DNA of 64,000 bases from Amycolatopsis sp. DSM 110486 (GCF_019468465.1 NZ_CP080519.1:8735001-8799000), one strand, 5' to 3'; positions 17,786 through 27,449 are shown, counted from the first letter of the stretch. The notes: generated by a model from the letters alone, not told the origin. Translations and numbers: made by a program.

Positions 17786-18970
17786 ATGTCCAACGACAAC
17801 GAAATCCGCCCCTTCCGACTTCACACGCCGGAGGAAGCGCTCACTGGCGTGCGTCGCCGGATTACGACGACGCGCTGGCCCGCCCAAGAGTTGGTCACTG
17901 ATCGGTCCCAGGGCGTGCAGCTGGCGACCGTTCAGGAGCTGGCCCGCTACTGGACGACCGATCACGACTGGCGTGCGTTCGAGGCGAAGCTGAACGCGCT
18001 GCCGCAATTTACGACCGATATCGACGGCGTCGAGATCCACTTCATCCACGTGCGGTCGCAGCACGAGAACGCCTTGCCGCTGATCATGACGCACGGCTGG
18101 CCGGGCTCGGTCGTCGAGCTGCTCGGGGTCGTCGGCCCGCTGACCGATCCGACCGCGCACGGCGGAGAGGCCGAGGACGCCTTCGATCTTGTGCTGCCGT
18201 CGCTGCCGGGCTACGGCTTCTCGGGCGAGCCGACCGAGCTCGGCTGGGAGTCCGGCCGCATCGCACGCGCGTGGACGGAGCTGATGGACCGCCTCGGCTG
18301 CACGCGCTACGTCGCCCAGGGCGGCGACGTGGGCGCCACCGTCACGGACGCGATGGGCCGACAAGCGCTCGCGGGGCTGCTCGGTATCCACGTCAACTTG
18401 CTCGCCGCCGCGATCGGGATCAAGGACCAACTGCCGGCGGAGTCCGAGCAGGAACGCACAGCGCACGACGCGGTGACCACGTTCACGACGGACGGATTCG
18501 GCTACTTCCTGGAGCAGTCCACCCGGCCGCAGACGATCGGCTACTCCCTGCTGGATTCACCTGTCGGGCTGGCGGCCTGGATGCTCGACCACGACACGGA
18601 CAGTTACTACAAGATGTCTCGCGCGTTCGGCGACGGCGAGCCCGCGGGCGACCTCACTCGGGACAACATCGTCGACGACATCACCTTGTACTGGCTGACG
18701 GGCACCGGCGCCTCGGCCGCCCGGTGGTACTGGGAATTCGGCCGGGCCCAGGCACAGGGCCTGGTTCCTCCGCCGGTCTCTGTCCCGGTCGGCTTCACGA
18801 CGTTCCCCGGCGAGATCTGGGCTGCCCCGCGCAGCTGGGTCGAGACGGTCTACCCCGATCTCACCTACTTCAACGAGGTCGACTGCGGTGGCCACTTCGC
18901 CGCGTGGGAGGAGCCCGACCTGTTCGCGACCGAGGTGCGGGCCGCGTTCCGGCCGTTGCGGAAATCCTGA
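17786..18970 (+). CDS. Epoxide hydrolase (EHN family, alpha/beta hydrolase)
   Basis: A 394-residue epoxide hydrolase of the microsomal-like family. The N-terminal EHN lid region (IRPFRLHTPEEALTGVRRRI, TRWP) is followed by the alpha/beta core: oxyanion HGWPGSVVELL, nucleophile Asp in YVAQGGDVGATV, a tyrosine-containing cap, and a C-terminal GGHFAAWEEPDLFA holding the base His. It opens epoxides to diols; the true substrate is unknown. GGAGGAGAAC precedes ATG 17786. A terminator hairpin follows, so it is probably monocistronic. Confidence 0.94.
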   Translation: MSNDNEIRPFRLHTPEEALTGVRRRITTTRWPAQELVTDRSQGVQLATVQELARYWTTDHDWRAFEAKLNALPQFTTDIDGVEIHFIHVRSQHENALPLIMTHGWPGSVVELLGVVGPLTDPTAHGGEAEDAFDLVLPSLPGYGFSGEPTELGWESGRIARAWTELMDRLGCTRYVAQGGDVGATVTDAMGRQALAGLLGIHVNLLAAAIGIKDQLPAESEQERTAHDAVTTFTTDGFGYFLEQSTRPQTIGYSLLDSPVGLAAWMLDHDTDSYYKMSRAFGDGEPAGDLTRDNIVDDITLYWLTGTGASAARWYWEFGRAQAQGLVPPPVSVPVGFTTFPGEIWAAPRSWVETVYPDLTYFNEVDCGGHFAAWEEPDLFATEVRAAFRPLRKS

Positions 18971-18983
18971 GCCCGCTTCGGTT

Positions 18984-19013
18984 CGCGCGGCGACACCACG
19001 GTGTCACCGCGCG
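18984..19013. terminator. Bidirectional hairpin between convergent genes
   Basis: A 14-bp stem with one mismatch and a 2-nt loop (CGCGCGGCGACACC / GGTGTCACCGCGCG). It lies between the convergent epoxide hydrolase and antiporter genes, the expected place for a shared terminator. Confidence 0.7.
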
Positions 19014-19078
19014 CCTCGGGTGCAGGGGTGCGCGCACCGATACTCGGTCGCGCCGGGCGGTACGCGCTGCCTCGGGCT

Positions 19079-20251
19079 TCAGGCTCTCCGCAGCAGGCCG
19101 AGGGCGCCGGCGGGGAACAGCAAGACCGACAGCAGACCGGCGCAGACCAGCGCGGCGGCGGTGACCTGCGTCAGAAGCCCGGTTGCCACCCCGATCTGGG
19201 TCGCGGTGACGACGAACGGCAGAGACGTTGCCTGCAGCAACGCGGCGGCCACGGTGCTGCGGGCCCCGAACGTCTTCCAGTACAGCAGTGCGGGTACGCC
19301 GCGCACGAGCAGCAGGGCGGCGAGGAACAAGGGCACTCTGGCCAGCGCGGCGGGGTTGGCCAGCAGCTCGGACAGATCCAGCCGCAGACCGCTGGCGACG
19401 AAGAAGACCGGGATCAGGAACCCGTAGCCGATGGCTTCGAGTTTGGCCCGGAAGCGAGGGTGCGACGCGGTGTCCTGGTCGAGCAGGCCGACGACCGCGC
19501 CGGCCAGGAACGCTCCGAGGATGGACTCCAGCCCGAACGCTTCGGCCAGAGCGACGAACGCGATCAGCAGGGCGACCGCCGCCCGCACGCGGATCTCGGC
19601 GGTGCTGTCCTGCAGCCGCGTCAGCGCGGTCTCCAGCCGGCGGGACCGGCCGACCACGGAAACGACGAGCCCGGTGACGGCGACCAGCACCACGAACATC
19701 ACCAGCAGCACCACCCGGGCTCCTCCGCCGGCGCCGGCGGAGGAGAACAGCACCGAGAGCAGCACCACGGCCGCGAAGTCGGCCACCGAGCAGGCAGCGA
19801 TGACCGCCTGCCCGAGCGCGCCGCCAGCCTGCCCGGCGTCCTTGAGCACCGGCACGACCAGCCCGAGCGAGGTGGCCGACAGCGTGATGGCGACCAGCAG
19901 CGGGCTGTGCACCCACCCGGCGGTGCCGAAACCCAGTCCGGCCAATACCCCGAGGCCGAGAGTGACGGCGTAGCCGAGCAGGGCCAGCCGCAGCGTCCCG
20001 CCGCGCAACCGGTGCACGTCGATCTCCAGCCCTGCCAGGAACAGCAGGAACGCCAGCCCCAGCAGGGCGACGATCTGCACCGGCAGGTCAGGGTGGACCC
20101 AGCCCAGCACTGACGGGCCCACGACAATGCCGGCGACGATCTCCAGCACCACAGCGGGGATCCGCACGGCGGGCAGCATCGCGAGCACCAGCGGCGCGCC
20201 GAGCGCGATCGCTGCGACTGCGAAGAGATTGACGAACTCGACATCCGGCAC
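19079..20251 (-). CDS. Cation:proton antiporter, CPA2 family
   Basis: A 390-residue membrane protein with about 12 helices. The N-terminal VLEIVAGIVVGPSVLGWV and FLLFLAGLEIDV motifs are those of KefB/NapA-type Na+/H+ or K+/H+ antiporters. LGAFLAGAVVGLL and the FFVASGLRLDL repeat-half motif follow. There is no C-terminal RCK/TrkA domain, so ligand gating is not evident. The start is GTG 20251 behind GGAGGAGGAC. Ion specificity cannot be decided from the sequence. Confidence 0.93.
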   Translation of the reverse strand: MPDVEFVNLFAVAAIALGAPLVLAMLPAVRIPAVVLEIVAGIVVGPSVLGWVHPDLPVQIVALLGLAFLLFLAGLEIDVHRLRGGTLRLALLGYAVTLGLGVLAGLGFGTAGWVHSPLLVAITLSATSLGLVVPVLKDAGQAGGALGQAVIAACSVADFAAVVLLSVLFSSAGAGGGARVVLLVMFVVLVAVTGLVVSVVGRSRRLETALTRLQDSTAEIRVRAAVALLIAFVALAEAFGLESILGAFLAGAVVGLLDQDTASHPRFRAKLEAIGYGFLIPVFFVASGLRLDLSELLANPAALARVPLFLAALLLVRGVPALLYWKTFGARSTVAAALLQATSLPFVVTATQIGVATGLLTQVTAAALVCAGLLSVLLFPAGALGLLRRA

Positions 20252-20398
20252 GACGAGTCCTCCTCCACCAGATCACCGGTATCGGGATTTGCTGTGGTCG
20301 AACCGGCAACCGGCGTCCCATTCCCCGCGTTGGGTGGCCGCACGTCGGCGCCCTTGAACATCCGCGCGAGATGCACCAGGCCCCCGTCCGGTCAGCGG

Positions 20399-21211
20399 TC
20401 ACCCGTTTTCTCGGTCGGGCTCGAATTCCCGCTCCGGTACCAGGAATTCGCTGAGCCGCTGGACGGCGAAGTCCACGAACGGGCGGGCGTGAAAAAGCCG
20501 GCACCCCGCTCGGCCCACGATGGCTTCCCTGATGCCGAAGCGTCGTTCGAAGTCTCGGCCGACGAGAGGGAAGTAGGTGTCCTTGTCGTCGGCGACATCG
20601 ACGGTCTCGCACCAGATCCGCTGCCGGTGGGTGATCATCGGGAACCGCCGCAGCGTCAGGCGGGGACGCGGAGTGAGCGCTTCGGCGTGGTGGAGGAAGC
20701 TGTTTCGATTGTGTCCCACACCGATGAGCAAAATCGCGCCGCGGAGGTCGTAAAGGCGTTCCAACGGTGAGTCACGGCCAAGGGCGAAGCCGAGTGGCTG
20801 CCCGGCCACGATCTGTCCGGCTCGCGCGCCGATCGCGGCCACCGACGCCTGGGGGTGCGAGCTGCGGACGGTGCCAGGCAGCGAGCGGAGGGCCTCCGCG
20901 ACCGCGCCCATGCTGGACGGCATGGTGCAGTGAAACGTGGGTACTGCGTCCCGTCGCTCCCGGACTCCTTCATCCGGGACGCCGACATGCTCTGGATCGC
21001 GATCGGCGACGTTCGGGGTGAAGGTGGGCACGACCACGGTCCCCGTGGCGCCGACGGCGCGCAGCAGGCTGTTCACCACGGTCGCGGCGCCACCGTCGAC
21101 GGGGCCGAGGCTGGACAGCGACGAATGCACGATCATGTCCATTCCCTCCTCGACCCCAACTCGGCGCCACCCCGCGACCAGATCATCAGTAGTGAGTGCG
21201 GATTGACTCAT
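20399..21211 (-). CDS. Aminoglycoside N(3)-acetyltransferase (AAC(3)) family
   Basis: A 270-residue member of the AAC(3)/YokD family, which use acetyl-CoA. Diagnostic blocks are DMIVHSSLSSLGPVDGGA, TVVVPTFTPN, HPQASVAAIGARA, LGRDSPLERLYDLRGAILLI and VGHNRNSFLHHAE, with the conserved His residues of the active site. ATG 21211 has GGAG upstream. The family acetylates the 3-amino group of deoxystreptamine antibiotics, but chromosomal actinobacterial members may act on endogenous substrates. Resistance is therefore an inference, not shown. Confidence 0.88.
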   Translation of the reverse strand: MSQSALTTDDLVAGWRRVGVEEGMDMIVHSSLSSLGPVDGGAATVVNSLLRAVGATGTVVVPTFTPNVADRDPEHVGVPDEGVRERRDAVPTFHCTMPSSMGAVAEALRSLPGTVRSSHPQASVAAIGARAGQIVAGQPLGFALGRDSPLERLYDLRGAILLIGVGHNRNSFLHHAEALTPRPRLTLRRFPMITHRQRIWCETVDVADDKDTYFPLVGRDFERRFGIREAIVGRAGCRLFHARPFVDFAVQRLSEFLVPEREFEPDRENG

Positions 21212-21365
21212 CTGTCTTTCTCCAGCTCAGACTCAGACCTCAACGCACGACGATGGTGTGCTGGGAAGGGCTGGGACGAGGAGCGGCATTGCGCAAATCC
21301 CTGGCGGCGAGTGAAGTCACGGTGGCCGTCGTGAGCTGCCTCTTCAGGCCAAGCGTCGTGCCTGG

Positions 21366-21581
21366 CTATGCGGGTTTGCCGGCGTCGATCCAGTGGCGGA
21401 AGACCGCGATCCGCTCGGCCGGCCATGCTCCGTCGCAGGGCATTGTGCCGGCCTCGAGCCGGCCGAGGATGGCGTCGGCGTGGGTCGAAACGTCGTCGAG
21501 GGACCAGAGATCGAAGGCGAAGTTCATCGCATCGCGGTCTCTCTGGCGAAACAGTGGCTTGATGTGTTCATCAAAATGCAT
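21366..21581 (-). CDS. Small conserved actinobacterial protein (MxFDEHIKPLFRxRDR type)
   Basis: A 71-residue protein from ATG 21581 (GGAGGACGAG upstream). It contains HFDEHIKPLFRQRDRDAM, FDLWSLDDVSTHADAILGRL and GTMPCDGAWPAERI. The order IKPLFR...MPCDGAWP resembles the heme-free tail of cytochrome-like small proteins and is conserved in actinobacteria as I recall it, but it lacks a CxxCH heme motif. The longer open frame upstream does not look conserved. Function unknown. Confidence 0.7.
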   Translation of the reverse strand: MHFDEHIKPLFRQRDRDAMNFAFDLWSLDDVSTHADAILGRLEAGTMPCDGAWPAERIAVFRHWIDAGKPA

Positions 21582-21945
21582 CGGCTCGTCCTCCGTTTCA
21601 GTTGTGTGTGGCTGGACTCGACCGGTCACGAAGCGACCGACCGCACCCCAATCGGCGAAGTGCGTAGCAAGCGAGTCCGCCACGGCGGTCAGCGCACGCT
21701 GAACCGGTTCGAGCGCGCTCGCCACATGCTCCGGTGCGGCGCCCGTCCGGCGGTGGCCATCGGATCAATCATTCCTGGCGCCCCAGCTCCCTTCGGGCGC
21801 CCTGCGGATCGGCGCTGTGTTTGCTGCCGCGCTGGTGGACTTTCCCCGGAGCGGCCACGACAAATGGCCGGGTCGGTGCTGGGCACGGCGATAGCGACGA
21901 CTTTTCGAGCGTGGGGATCAAGACGGCACCGCCTCGCCAGGCCGG

Positions 21946-22383
21946 TCAGGTCTTCCGAGGGGCACGGCGGTCTTTGCGCTGGGCGAGCTCGGCTTCTTCC
22001 ACCAGGACAAGCATCGGCTTTCCAGGTTCGCACAGCATCGTGACGGTGAAACGGAGCGGGACGTCCTCGCGGTTGTTGCCGTCCTGGTAATGGATGACAT
22101 CGCCACCCGGCTCCCAGAACGCCTCGCCGGCGTGCACGACGCGTTCCGGTTCGCCTTCCACCTCCAGCACCATCTCGCCTTCCAGCACGTAGCCGAACGC
22201 CGGGCCGGGATGCCGGTGCGGCGGCGCACCGGGATCGCCGGGTGGATACTCGACGACCACGGTCATCACGTGGGCTCCCGCCGGAATGAAGGGCGGGTCC
22301 GCCTCCTGCAGCGTGGTGAACGCCGTCTGCCACGCCGTCGATCGCTGTTTCTGCCCGGTCGGCGCCGGATCTGTGTTCGCCAT
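21946..22383 (-). CDS. Cupin-domain protein
   Basis: A 145-residue single-cupin protein. Motif 1 is HRHPGPAFGYVLEGEMVLEV with metal-type His residues; motif 2 is weaker, EPGGDVIHYQDGN. The start is ATG 22383 with GGAGGAGA upstream. It lies 41 bp downstream of the NmrA-like reductase (minus strand), so the two probably form an operon. Small cupins are often isomerases, dioxygenases or ligand sensors; no specific role can be assigned. Confidence 0.88.
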   Translation of the reverse strand: MANTDPAPTGQKQRSTAWQTAFTTLQEADPPFIPAGAHVMTVVVEYPPGDPGAPPHRHPGPAFGYVLEGEMVLEVEGEPERVVHAGEAFWEPGGDVIHYQDGNNREDVPLRFTVTMLCEPGKPMLVLVEEAELAQRKDRRAPRKT

Positions 22384-22424
22384 GTGAATCTCCTCCACGT
22401 TGGATGGGTGGTCGAGGGGCGGCG

Positions 22425-23174
22425 TTACTTCCCGGTCCGGCCGGGCCAGTCGGCGTAACGGATCTCGCCGAGGATCGCCGGTCCGGCCGGCACCAGGGTC
22501 TGCTCGCTCAGCTCGGCTCCGAAGTAGCGTGCGTGCGGGTCTGGCACCACCTCGCGCGGATCGTTACGGGCAGCGAGCGCCGTGTGGAAGAATTCGTCCA
22601 TCCGGAACTGCTCGGGGCCGGCGACCTCGAGCGTCTCGCTCAGAGGCGAGCCCACCGCAGTCCGGCCGACCACCTCGGCGACGTCCTCGCCCGCGATGGG
22701 CTGGAAAAGCACCGGCGCCACCCGGACCATGCCACTTTCGGTAGCCGCGTCCGCCATGCGCGTGACGAACTCGAAAAACTGCGTGGCGTGCACGAGCGAG
22801 TACGGGATCGACGACTTCTTGATCAGTGACTCCTGCACGATCTTCGCCCGGAAGTAGCCGCTGGCGGCCAGCCGCTCGGTGCCCACCACCGACAACGCCA
22901 CATGATGGCCGACGCGTGCCGTCGTCTCGGCGGCCATCAGATTGCGGGTCGAGGTCTCGAAGAACGCCATCACCGCGGCATCCTCGAACGACGGCGAATT
23001 CGCCACATCGACCACCACCGACGCTCCGGCCAGGGCGTCCGAGAGTCCTTCACCGGTGAGGGTGTTGACGCCGGTGTTCGGCGATGCGGCCAGTGCCTGG
23101 CGGCCGTGCTCGCCGAGCGTGGTCACGAGCTTCGAGCCGATCAGACCGGTACCGCCGATGACCACGATCTTCAT
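22425..23174 (-). CDS. NmrA-like atypical SDR (NAD(P)-binding)
   Basis: A 249-residue Rossmann protein starting MKIVVIGGTGLIGSKLV, with the GGTGLIGS turn of extended/atypical SDRs. VVVDVANSPSFED and GHHVALSVVGTERL follow. The catalytic YxxxK is replaced by YFRAKIVQESL, as in NmrA-like sensors and quinone reductases. The ATG at 23174 has GGGGAGGAAC upstream. It is likely cotranscribed with the cupin gene. Redox sensing or ketone reduction are both possible. Confidence 0.88.
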   Translation of the reverse strand: MKIVVIGGTGLIGSKLVTTLGEHGRQALAASPNTGVNTLTGEGLSDALAGASVVVDVANSPSFEDAAVMAFFETSTRNLMAAETTARVGHHVALSVVGTERLAASGYFRAKIVQESLIKKSSIPYSLVHATQFFEFVTRMADAATESGMVRVAPVLFQPIAGEDVAEVVGRTAVGSPLSETLEVAGPEQFRMDEFFHTALAARNDPREVVPDPHARYFGAELSEQTLVPAGPAILGEIRYADWPGRTGK

Positions 23175-23897
23175 AAGTGTTCCTCCCCTTGCCATCGAGG
23201 CACCCGGCCCGCGCGAGACCGCCGTGTCAGTTGGCGGCACCAGCACCGATCAGGTATGGCCAATCTCGACCCGCGACCCCCATGGCCGGAGCGCGCAAGC
23301 CGACACGAGTCGGTCAGGAAATAACAACCGGCGCCATCCCCTGATCGACGGGCCCGCGGTGCCTCGCCCCTTCTTCTTGCGGGCCCGCTAGTGAGCGTCC
23401 CGCGCGCCTACTCAGTCATGAAGGGTCTTTCGTCACCGCTTCTGCTCTATCGCCGGATTCTGAACGCATCGGTGGCGTGGAAGGCCGAACCGCAGGGCGG
23501 CACCGGTCGGGTCGCCACGCGGTCAGCAGCAGGTTGAGAGTGGTGACGCCCGGGCGGACTTCCCCTGCGACCTCAGCGCGTCCGGCGTGGCCGGGAATTC
23601 CGTGCTGATCGACGTGTCCAGCGACCGGGGCGATTGCGGCCGGAGGCCGTATCCGTTCGGAAACCAGCAGCCCCGCCGGCGACGTGATGACGTCGTTCGG
23701 GCTGATGCGGGTCGACGCGTGGCGATGCGAGCTGGGCGACGGACCATGTCTGCTCTGGAACGTGACTGAATGCGGGATCGCCTCCGATCCCCTTGAACCG
23801 AAGGTTCACCCCCGACGGGGGAAGAGGTCCCGGCGTCCGCCACAGAAGTGTCTACAGGGGAGTGTTGATAACGCCGCTGTCCAGGGGAGGAACCAGC
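23175..23897. other. Intergenic, no gene recognised
   Basis: About 720 bp between divergent genes. No frame looks like a protein. It should contain the promoters of the NmrA-like operon and of the hydrolase at 23898. Confidence 0.5.
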
Positions 23898-24589
23898 GTG
23901 GCTCGTCGACCGAACATCGTCCTCGTCCACGGCGCGTGGGCTGACGGTTCCAGTTGGAGCGCGGTGATCGAGCGGTTGCAGGCTGACGGCTACACCGTCA
24001 CCGCACCCCAGTTCCCGGAGTCCGAGCTGGCGGGTGATGTCGCCCGGTTGCGTGAGGTGCTGGGGCGCCAGGGCGGGCCGACGCTCGTGGTGGGGCATTC
24101 GTACGGGGGCAGATCGTCACCGCGCTGGGGACGGACGCGCCGAACGTCGTGGGGATCGTCTACGTCGCGGCGTTCGGCCTGGACGAGGGCGAGACGATCG
24201 GCAAGCTGTTGGAGCAGGGCCCCCTCGGCGCGGCGCTGGCGCATCTGGACGTGGACGAGCAGGGCTTCGCGTGGCTGCCCGAGGACGACTTCGTGAACCA
24301 CTTCGCCGCCGACGTCGACCCGGTCAAGGCGCGGGTCATGTTCGCCGTGCAGCAGCCGCTGGCCTTGTCGGCCCTCGACGAGGTGATGGGGGTGCCGGCG
24401 TGGAAGTCGCACCCGGCGTGGTTCCTGGTGGCCGACGGCGACCAGGCGATCCCGCCCGAGGCCCAGCGCCTGTTCGCCGCGCGGATGAAGGCCACGACCG
24501 TCGAGGTCGCGTCGAACCACGTGGCGATGGTCTCCCATCCCGACGACGTGCTGCGGCTCATCGCGAGCGCGGTCCACGCCGTGCAATGA
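23898..24589 (+). pseudogene. Alpha/beta hydrolase, single frameshift
   Basis: GTG 23898 (GGGGAGGAAC upstream) opens RRPNIVLVHGAWADGSSWSA through LVVGHSYGG with the nucleophile Ser. The frame then breaks at a G run (acgggggcag, about 24108) where one base seems missing. The other frame continues QIVTALGTDAPNVVGIVYVA and runs to the natural end with FLVADGDQAIPPEAQRLFA (acid) and VASNHVAMVSHP (base His). It would be about 230 residues, close to the intact paralogue at 27758. It may be a sequencing error or a phase-type mutation. Confidence 0.85.
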
Positions 24590-25121
24590 ACTCGCGGCGG
24601 GCCACCACGAAACGGCCGCGCGCTGCGGCCTCGGCGCCAAACGCGTTGGCTTCGGCAGGTTTGCCGGTGATGCGGGGTGGGCTTACAGCGTGCTTCGTGT
24701 GGGTCGGGGTGTTGAAGTCCCAGGACTACGAGGTCGAGAACGCGGAGCCATTGGTCACCGCGAGTCCGCTCACGTCATGGCCGCGTGAGAAATTGGGTGC
24801 GCGGAGGCTCGGGCGGCTCATCGGAATCACTCAGATCATTCGGGTTCCTTGATCGCGGCGAAGCCACTGGCGCCGCGGGCGTCGGCCGTGGGCAGCCTCG
24901 GGGCCGCGGGGATGATGGTCGGCACGCTCAGCTTCCTGGTCACGACACCGGAAGCCTGGCGTGAGGGGCACCGGATGACCCAGCTGTCAGTGCTGGGCGA
25001 GGCCCTCTTGAAGGACGGTGTGCTCCTTGGTGCCTCCCTCTTCACCGCCGCCGACTCGCTGACCGCCGCCCGGGACAGATCGATCGGAGCAGGTGAAGGC
25101 GGTTCCGCCGCGTGCCGATGA
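24586..25121 (+). pseudogene. DUF417 (YkgB-family) membrane protein, frameshifted
   Basis: The ATG at 24586 overlaps the hydrolase stop (ATGA). The first frame gives ACFVWVGVLKSQDYEVENAE, SPLTSWPREKLGARRLGRLI; the second, from about 24846, gives SLIAAKPLAPRASAVGSLGA and VGTLSFLVTTPEAW. These are consecutive parts of the YkgB/RclC-like DUF417 inner-membrane family (about 180 residues, four helices). The break is near 24838-24846. The pairing with an alpha/beta hydrolase and the 4-bp overlap point to one operon. Members are linked to reactive-chlorine or oxidative stress in other bacteria. Confidence 0.8.
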
Positions 25122-25369
25122 CCGTTCGCAGGTCGGCTCCCAAGGTGGTCACCGCGGTGCGCAGGTGCGCCAGGTAATGGTCGATCTGGACGACGGGCGC
25201 TGGGGCGTTGTCGGTGGTGAACACGAGGTCCGGCAGGACGCCATCGATCACGACTTCACCCGAGGCGCGCGGGCTTCCGTCGACGTCGAGCCTCGTTCGT
25301 GGCTACCTGTTGCGCGTCGCCCGCGGCCTTGTTTCACTGGGCGATTCACCCTGTCGACGAGGAGGTGCG

Positions 25370-25822
25370 ATGGAGATTTCGCGTACCCGCGCCATGCAGC
25401 TGTGGGCGGTCACGATGACTGCGGAGGACGCCATCTTCACCTGCGCCGCCGGCGACGACAGCGAGGCATGGTCACTGCCGCGCGTGTGGCCTGGACGGGG
25501 GCTGGGTCTGCCGTCAGCCGAAGTGCCCGCCTTCACCGCCGCGGTCGGTGAGGTGATGAAGACGCCGCTGTACTGGCGGGCGCGGTTCGCCCGTCCCGAG
25601 CGAGCTCACGCTCAGGCGTGGGCGGCGCCGAAGGTCGACGCCGAGGATGACTTCACCTACGTCAGCGGCCCGTGCGGGCGTGACGACCAGGCCGTCGGTT
25701 ACCAGCCGGTGGCGCGCGTCGTGATCGCGCTCGCCGACCTGCGGGGACTTCGGGTCCGGCTGGCGGCGCACCTGCACGAGCGCTCCCGGGCACTGGCGTT
25801 GATGTTGCCGGATGAGCGTTAG
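25370..25822 (+). CDS. Uncharacterised 150-residue protein
   Basis: The start is ATG 25370 with GAGGAGGT upstream. The sequence starts MEISRTRAMQLWAVTMTAED and includes PRVWPGRGLGLPSAEVPAF and VARVVIALADLRGLRVRLAA. No transmembrane helix or known motif is seen. Its stop overlaps the tail of the convergent CocE-like gene by 4 bp. The first 320 bp upstream (25050-25369) hold nothing certain. Confidence 0.6.
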   Translation: MEISRTRAMQLWAVTMTAEDAIFTCAAGDDSEAWSLPRVWPGRGLGLPSAEVPAFTAAVGEVMKTPLYWRARFARPERAHAQAWAAPKVDAEDDFTYVSGPCGRDDQAVGYQPVARVVIALADLRGLRVRLAAHLHERSRALALMLPDER

Positions 25823-27399
25823 GCCGAGGCGTCGACGCCCCCTCCGACGGGCAGCGTGAGGTGGGAATGTTCACACGCGATCGTGTATTCGCACGGCTCG
25901 GGGTTGCGGGCGAAGCGCGGATAAGCCCCGCCGGAGATCTGCAGGCGGAGGCGGTGGCCGGGAAGGAACCGGTGGGCGCACGAGCCCAGCGGCAGCATGA
26001 CGGGGCCAGACGTGGGGGCGAGTCGCGTGAACGCCTCGGTCACGTTCCAGGAGCGGCCGCGCGGATCGACGTCGCACAGCCGCACGAACAAGCTGGCTGC
26101 CGTGCTGGTGGTGAGGTGCAGCTCGACGGCGGGTGCGCCGAGAACTTCGAGCTCGCTGGCGAGGGGTGCGGAGGTGAAGGTGAGGACGTCGTCGCGCGAT
26201 TCGAGTGGACGGTTGTCGCGACGGCCCGCGCCAGCGGACATGTGGCGGCCGCCGAGAGACGGCGTGGGATCGACTGGGTCGTAGCGGAACTCCGCGCTGC
26301 CCCAACCGGTTTCGTCCACGAGCTGCCCGTTACCGGTCAGGCCGAGGGTGTGCGCGTGGGTCTTCGGTGGCCAGGTAGGAAGCGTCCGCCACTCGGCGGC
26401 GCCGGTCACGTGGACGCGCACGGGGAAGGGCCGGCGGGAACCGGCGCCGGCGACGTGCTCGTCGAACCAGGCCAGGGTTTCGGGATCGGCTGTGCGCGCG
26501 GCTTTCAGCGCCGTCTCGAGGTGCGTCCACGGGCCGATCGTCAGGGCGACGTCGGCGTCGAGACGGTCGTATTGCTCGAGGGTCTGGTCGAGGAACACGT
26601 CGTGCCAGCCGCCGATGAGCAGCACCGGGATCCGCGTCGCGGAGAGTGCTGCCGAGGCTTCGTAGGGAGTCCAAAAAGGATCTTCGAGGTCGGAGTGTGC
26701 GAGCCAGTCGGAGAACCATGTGCGCTGGGGCCCCAACGCCGTCGCCGTGGCCGCTTCGGGGGTCGGCTCGCGCAGCGATGCGGCCAGGCGGCGGCGCGCG
26801 GCGAGGAGTGCACGCAGCCCGCGGCCTTGCGCACGCATCGTGGTGCTCCAGCCCAGGAAATCGGCGAGCGCGATCGAGCCCGTACCGCGGATAGCCCGGC
26901 CGAAGTCGTGCGGCCCGACCATCACGACGGCCGCGCTCAGCTCCGGCGGCGGATCCTGCAGCAGTGACCACTGTGCCCAGCCCAGGTAGGAACCGCCTGC
27001 GCTCGCGAGGCGGCCGGTGAACCACGGCTGTTTGCGCAGCCACGCGACGGTGTCCTGTCCGTCCGCCGCCTCCTGCGCTATCGGCTGGAACTCACCCGTG
27101 GAGCCGTGGGTACCGCGAACGCTCTGTAGCACGACCTGGTAACCGCGCTCGGCGAACGCCCGGCCGTGGAACAGGCTCTCCGGCAGGCCCCGGCCGTAGG
27201 GCGTGCGGATCAGCACCGTGCCGTGGGCCTCGCCGACCGGCCGGTAGAGGTCGGCGAGCAACTGCGCACCATCACGCGTCGGCACGGCGACGCCGTGCGT
27301 GACCTCGTACGGTTGTCCGCCGGGTGGGAGGCCGAACACTGCTCGGTGGGCAGCGCCGACCGCACGAGCGACAGCACCGGCTCGGCGGGACCGGGCCAT
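25819..27399 (-). CDS. CocE/NonD-family hydrolase (X-Pro dipeptidyl-peptidase-like)
   Basis: A 526-residue S15-type alpha/beta hydrolase. The N-terminal core has GVAVPTRDGAQLLADLYRP, IRTPYGRG and the nucleophile elbow SAGGSYLGWAQW. The helical cap follows, with the acid/base region around HDVFLDQTLEQY and IGPWTHLE. The C-terminal jelly-roll domain ends PGHRLRLQISGGAYPRFARN. It hydrolyses esters or acyl-peptides; substrate unknown. I choose ATG 27399 (GAGGAGAAC upstream). The operator-like palindrome at 27434-27449 sits about 35 bp upstream of the start. Confidence 0.92.
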   Translation of the reverse strand: MARSRRAGAVARAVGAAHRAVFGLPPGGQPYEVTHGVAVPTRDGAQLLADLYRPVGEAHGTVLIRTPYGRGLPESLFHGRAFAERGYQVVLQSVRGTHGSTGEFQPIAQEAADGQDTVAWLRKQPWFTGRLASAGGSYLGWAQWSLLQDPPPELSAAVVMVGPHDFGRAIRGTGSIALADFLGWSTTMRAQGRGLRALLAARRRLAASLREPTPEAATATALGPQRTWFSDWLAHSDLEDPFWTPYEASAALSATRIPVLLIGGWHDVFLDQTLEQYDRLDADVALTIGPWTHLETALKAARTADPETLAWFDEHVAGAGSRRPFPVRVHVTGAAEWRTLPTWPPKTHAHTLGLTGNGQLVDETGWGSAEFRYDPVDPTPSLGGRHMSAGAGRRDNRPLESRDDVLTFTSAPLASELEVLGAPAVELHLTTSTAASLFVRLCDVDPRGRSWNVTEAFTRLAPTSGPVMLPLGSCAHRFLPGHRLRLQISGGAYPRFARNPEPCEYTIACEHSHLTLPVGGGVDASA

Positions 27400-27433
27400 G
27401 GGGTTCTCCTCGTGGTCGGAGGCGCGCACGGAT

Positions 27434-27449
27434 CGGAATAGCTATTCCG
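27434..27449. promoter_or_regulatory. Palindromic operator CGGAATAGCTATTCCG (site 1)
   Basis: A perfect 16-bp palindrome 35-50 bp upstream of the CocE-like start. On the minus strand a -10-like TACGAT lies just before it, so a bound dimer would block initiation. The size, symmetry and AT-rich centre suit a TetR dimer. A second copy with one mismatch lies at 27569-27584. Confidence 0.7.

Noticed and set aside
20399..21211. AAC(3) gene as evidence for antibiotic production or acquired resistance
   Set aside because: No biosynthetic genes nearby; chromosomal AAC(3)-like proteins are widespread and often not resistance determinants.
25042..25251. Minus-strand frame MIDGVLPDLVFTTDNAP
   Set aside because: Short, no ribosome site, partly antisense to the YkgB end; cannot be supported.
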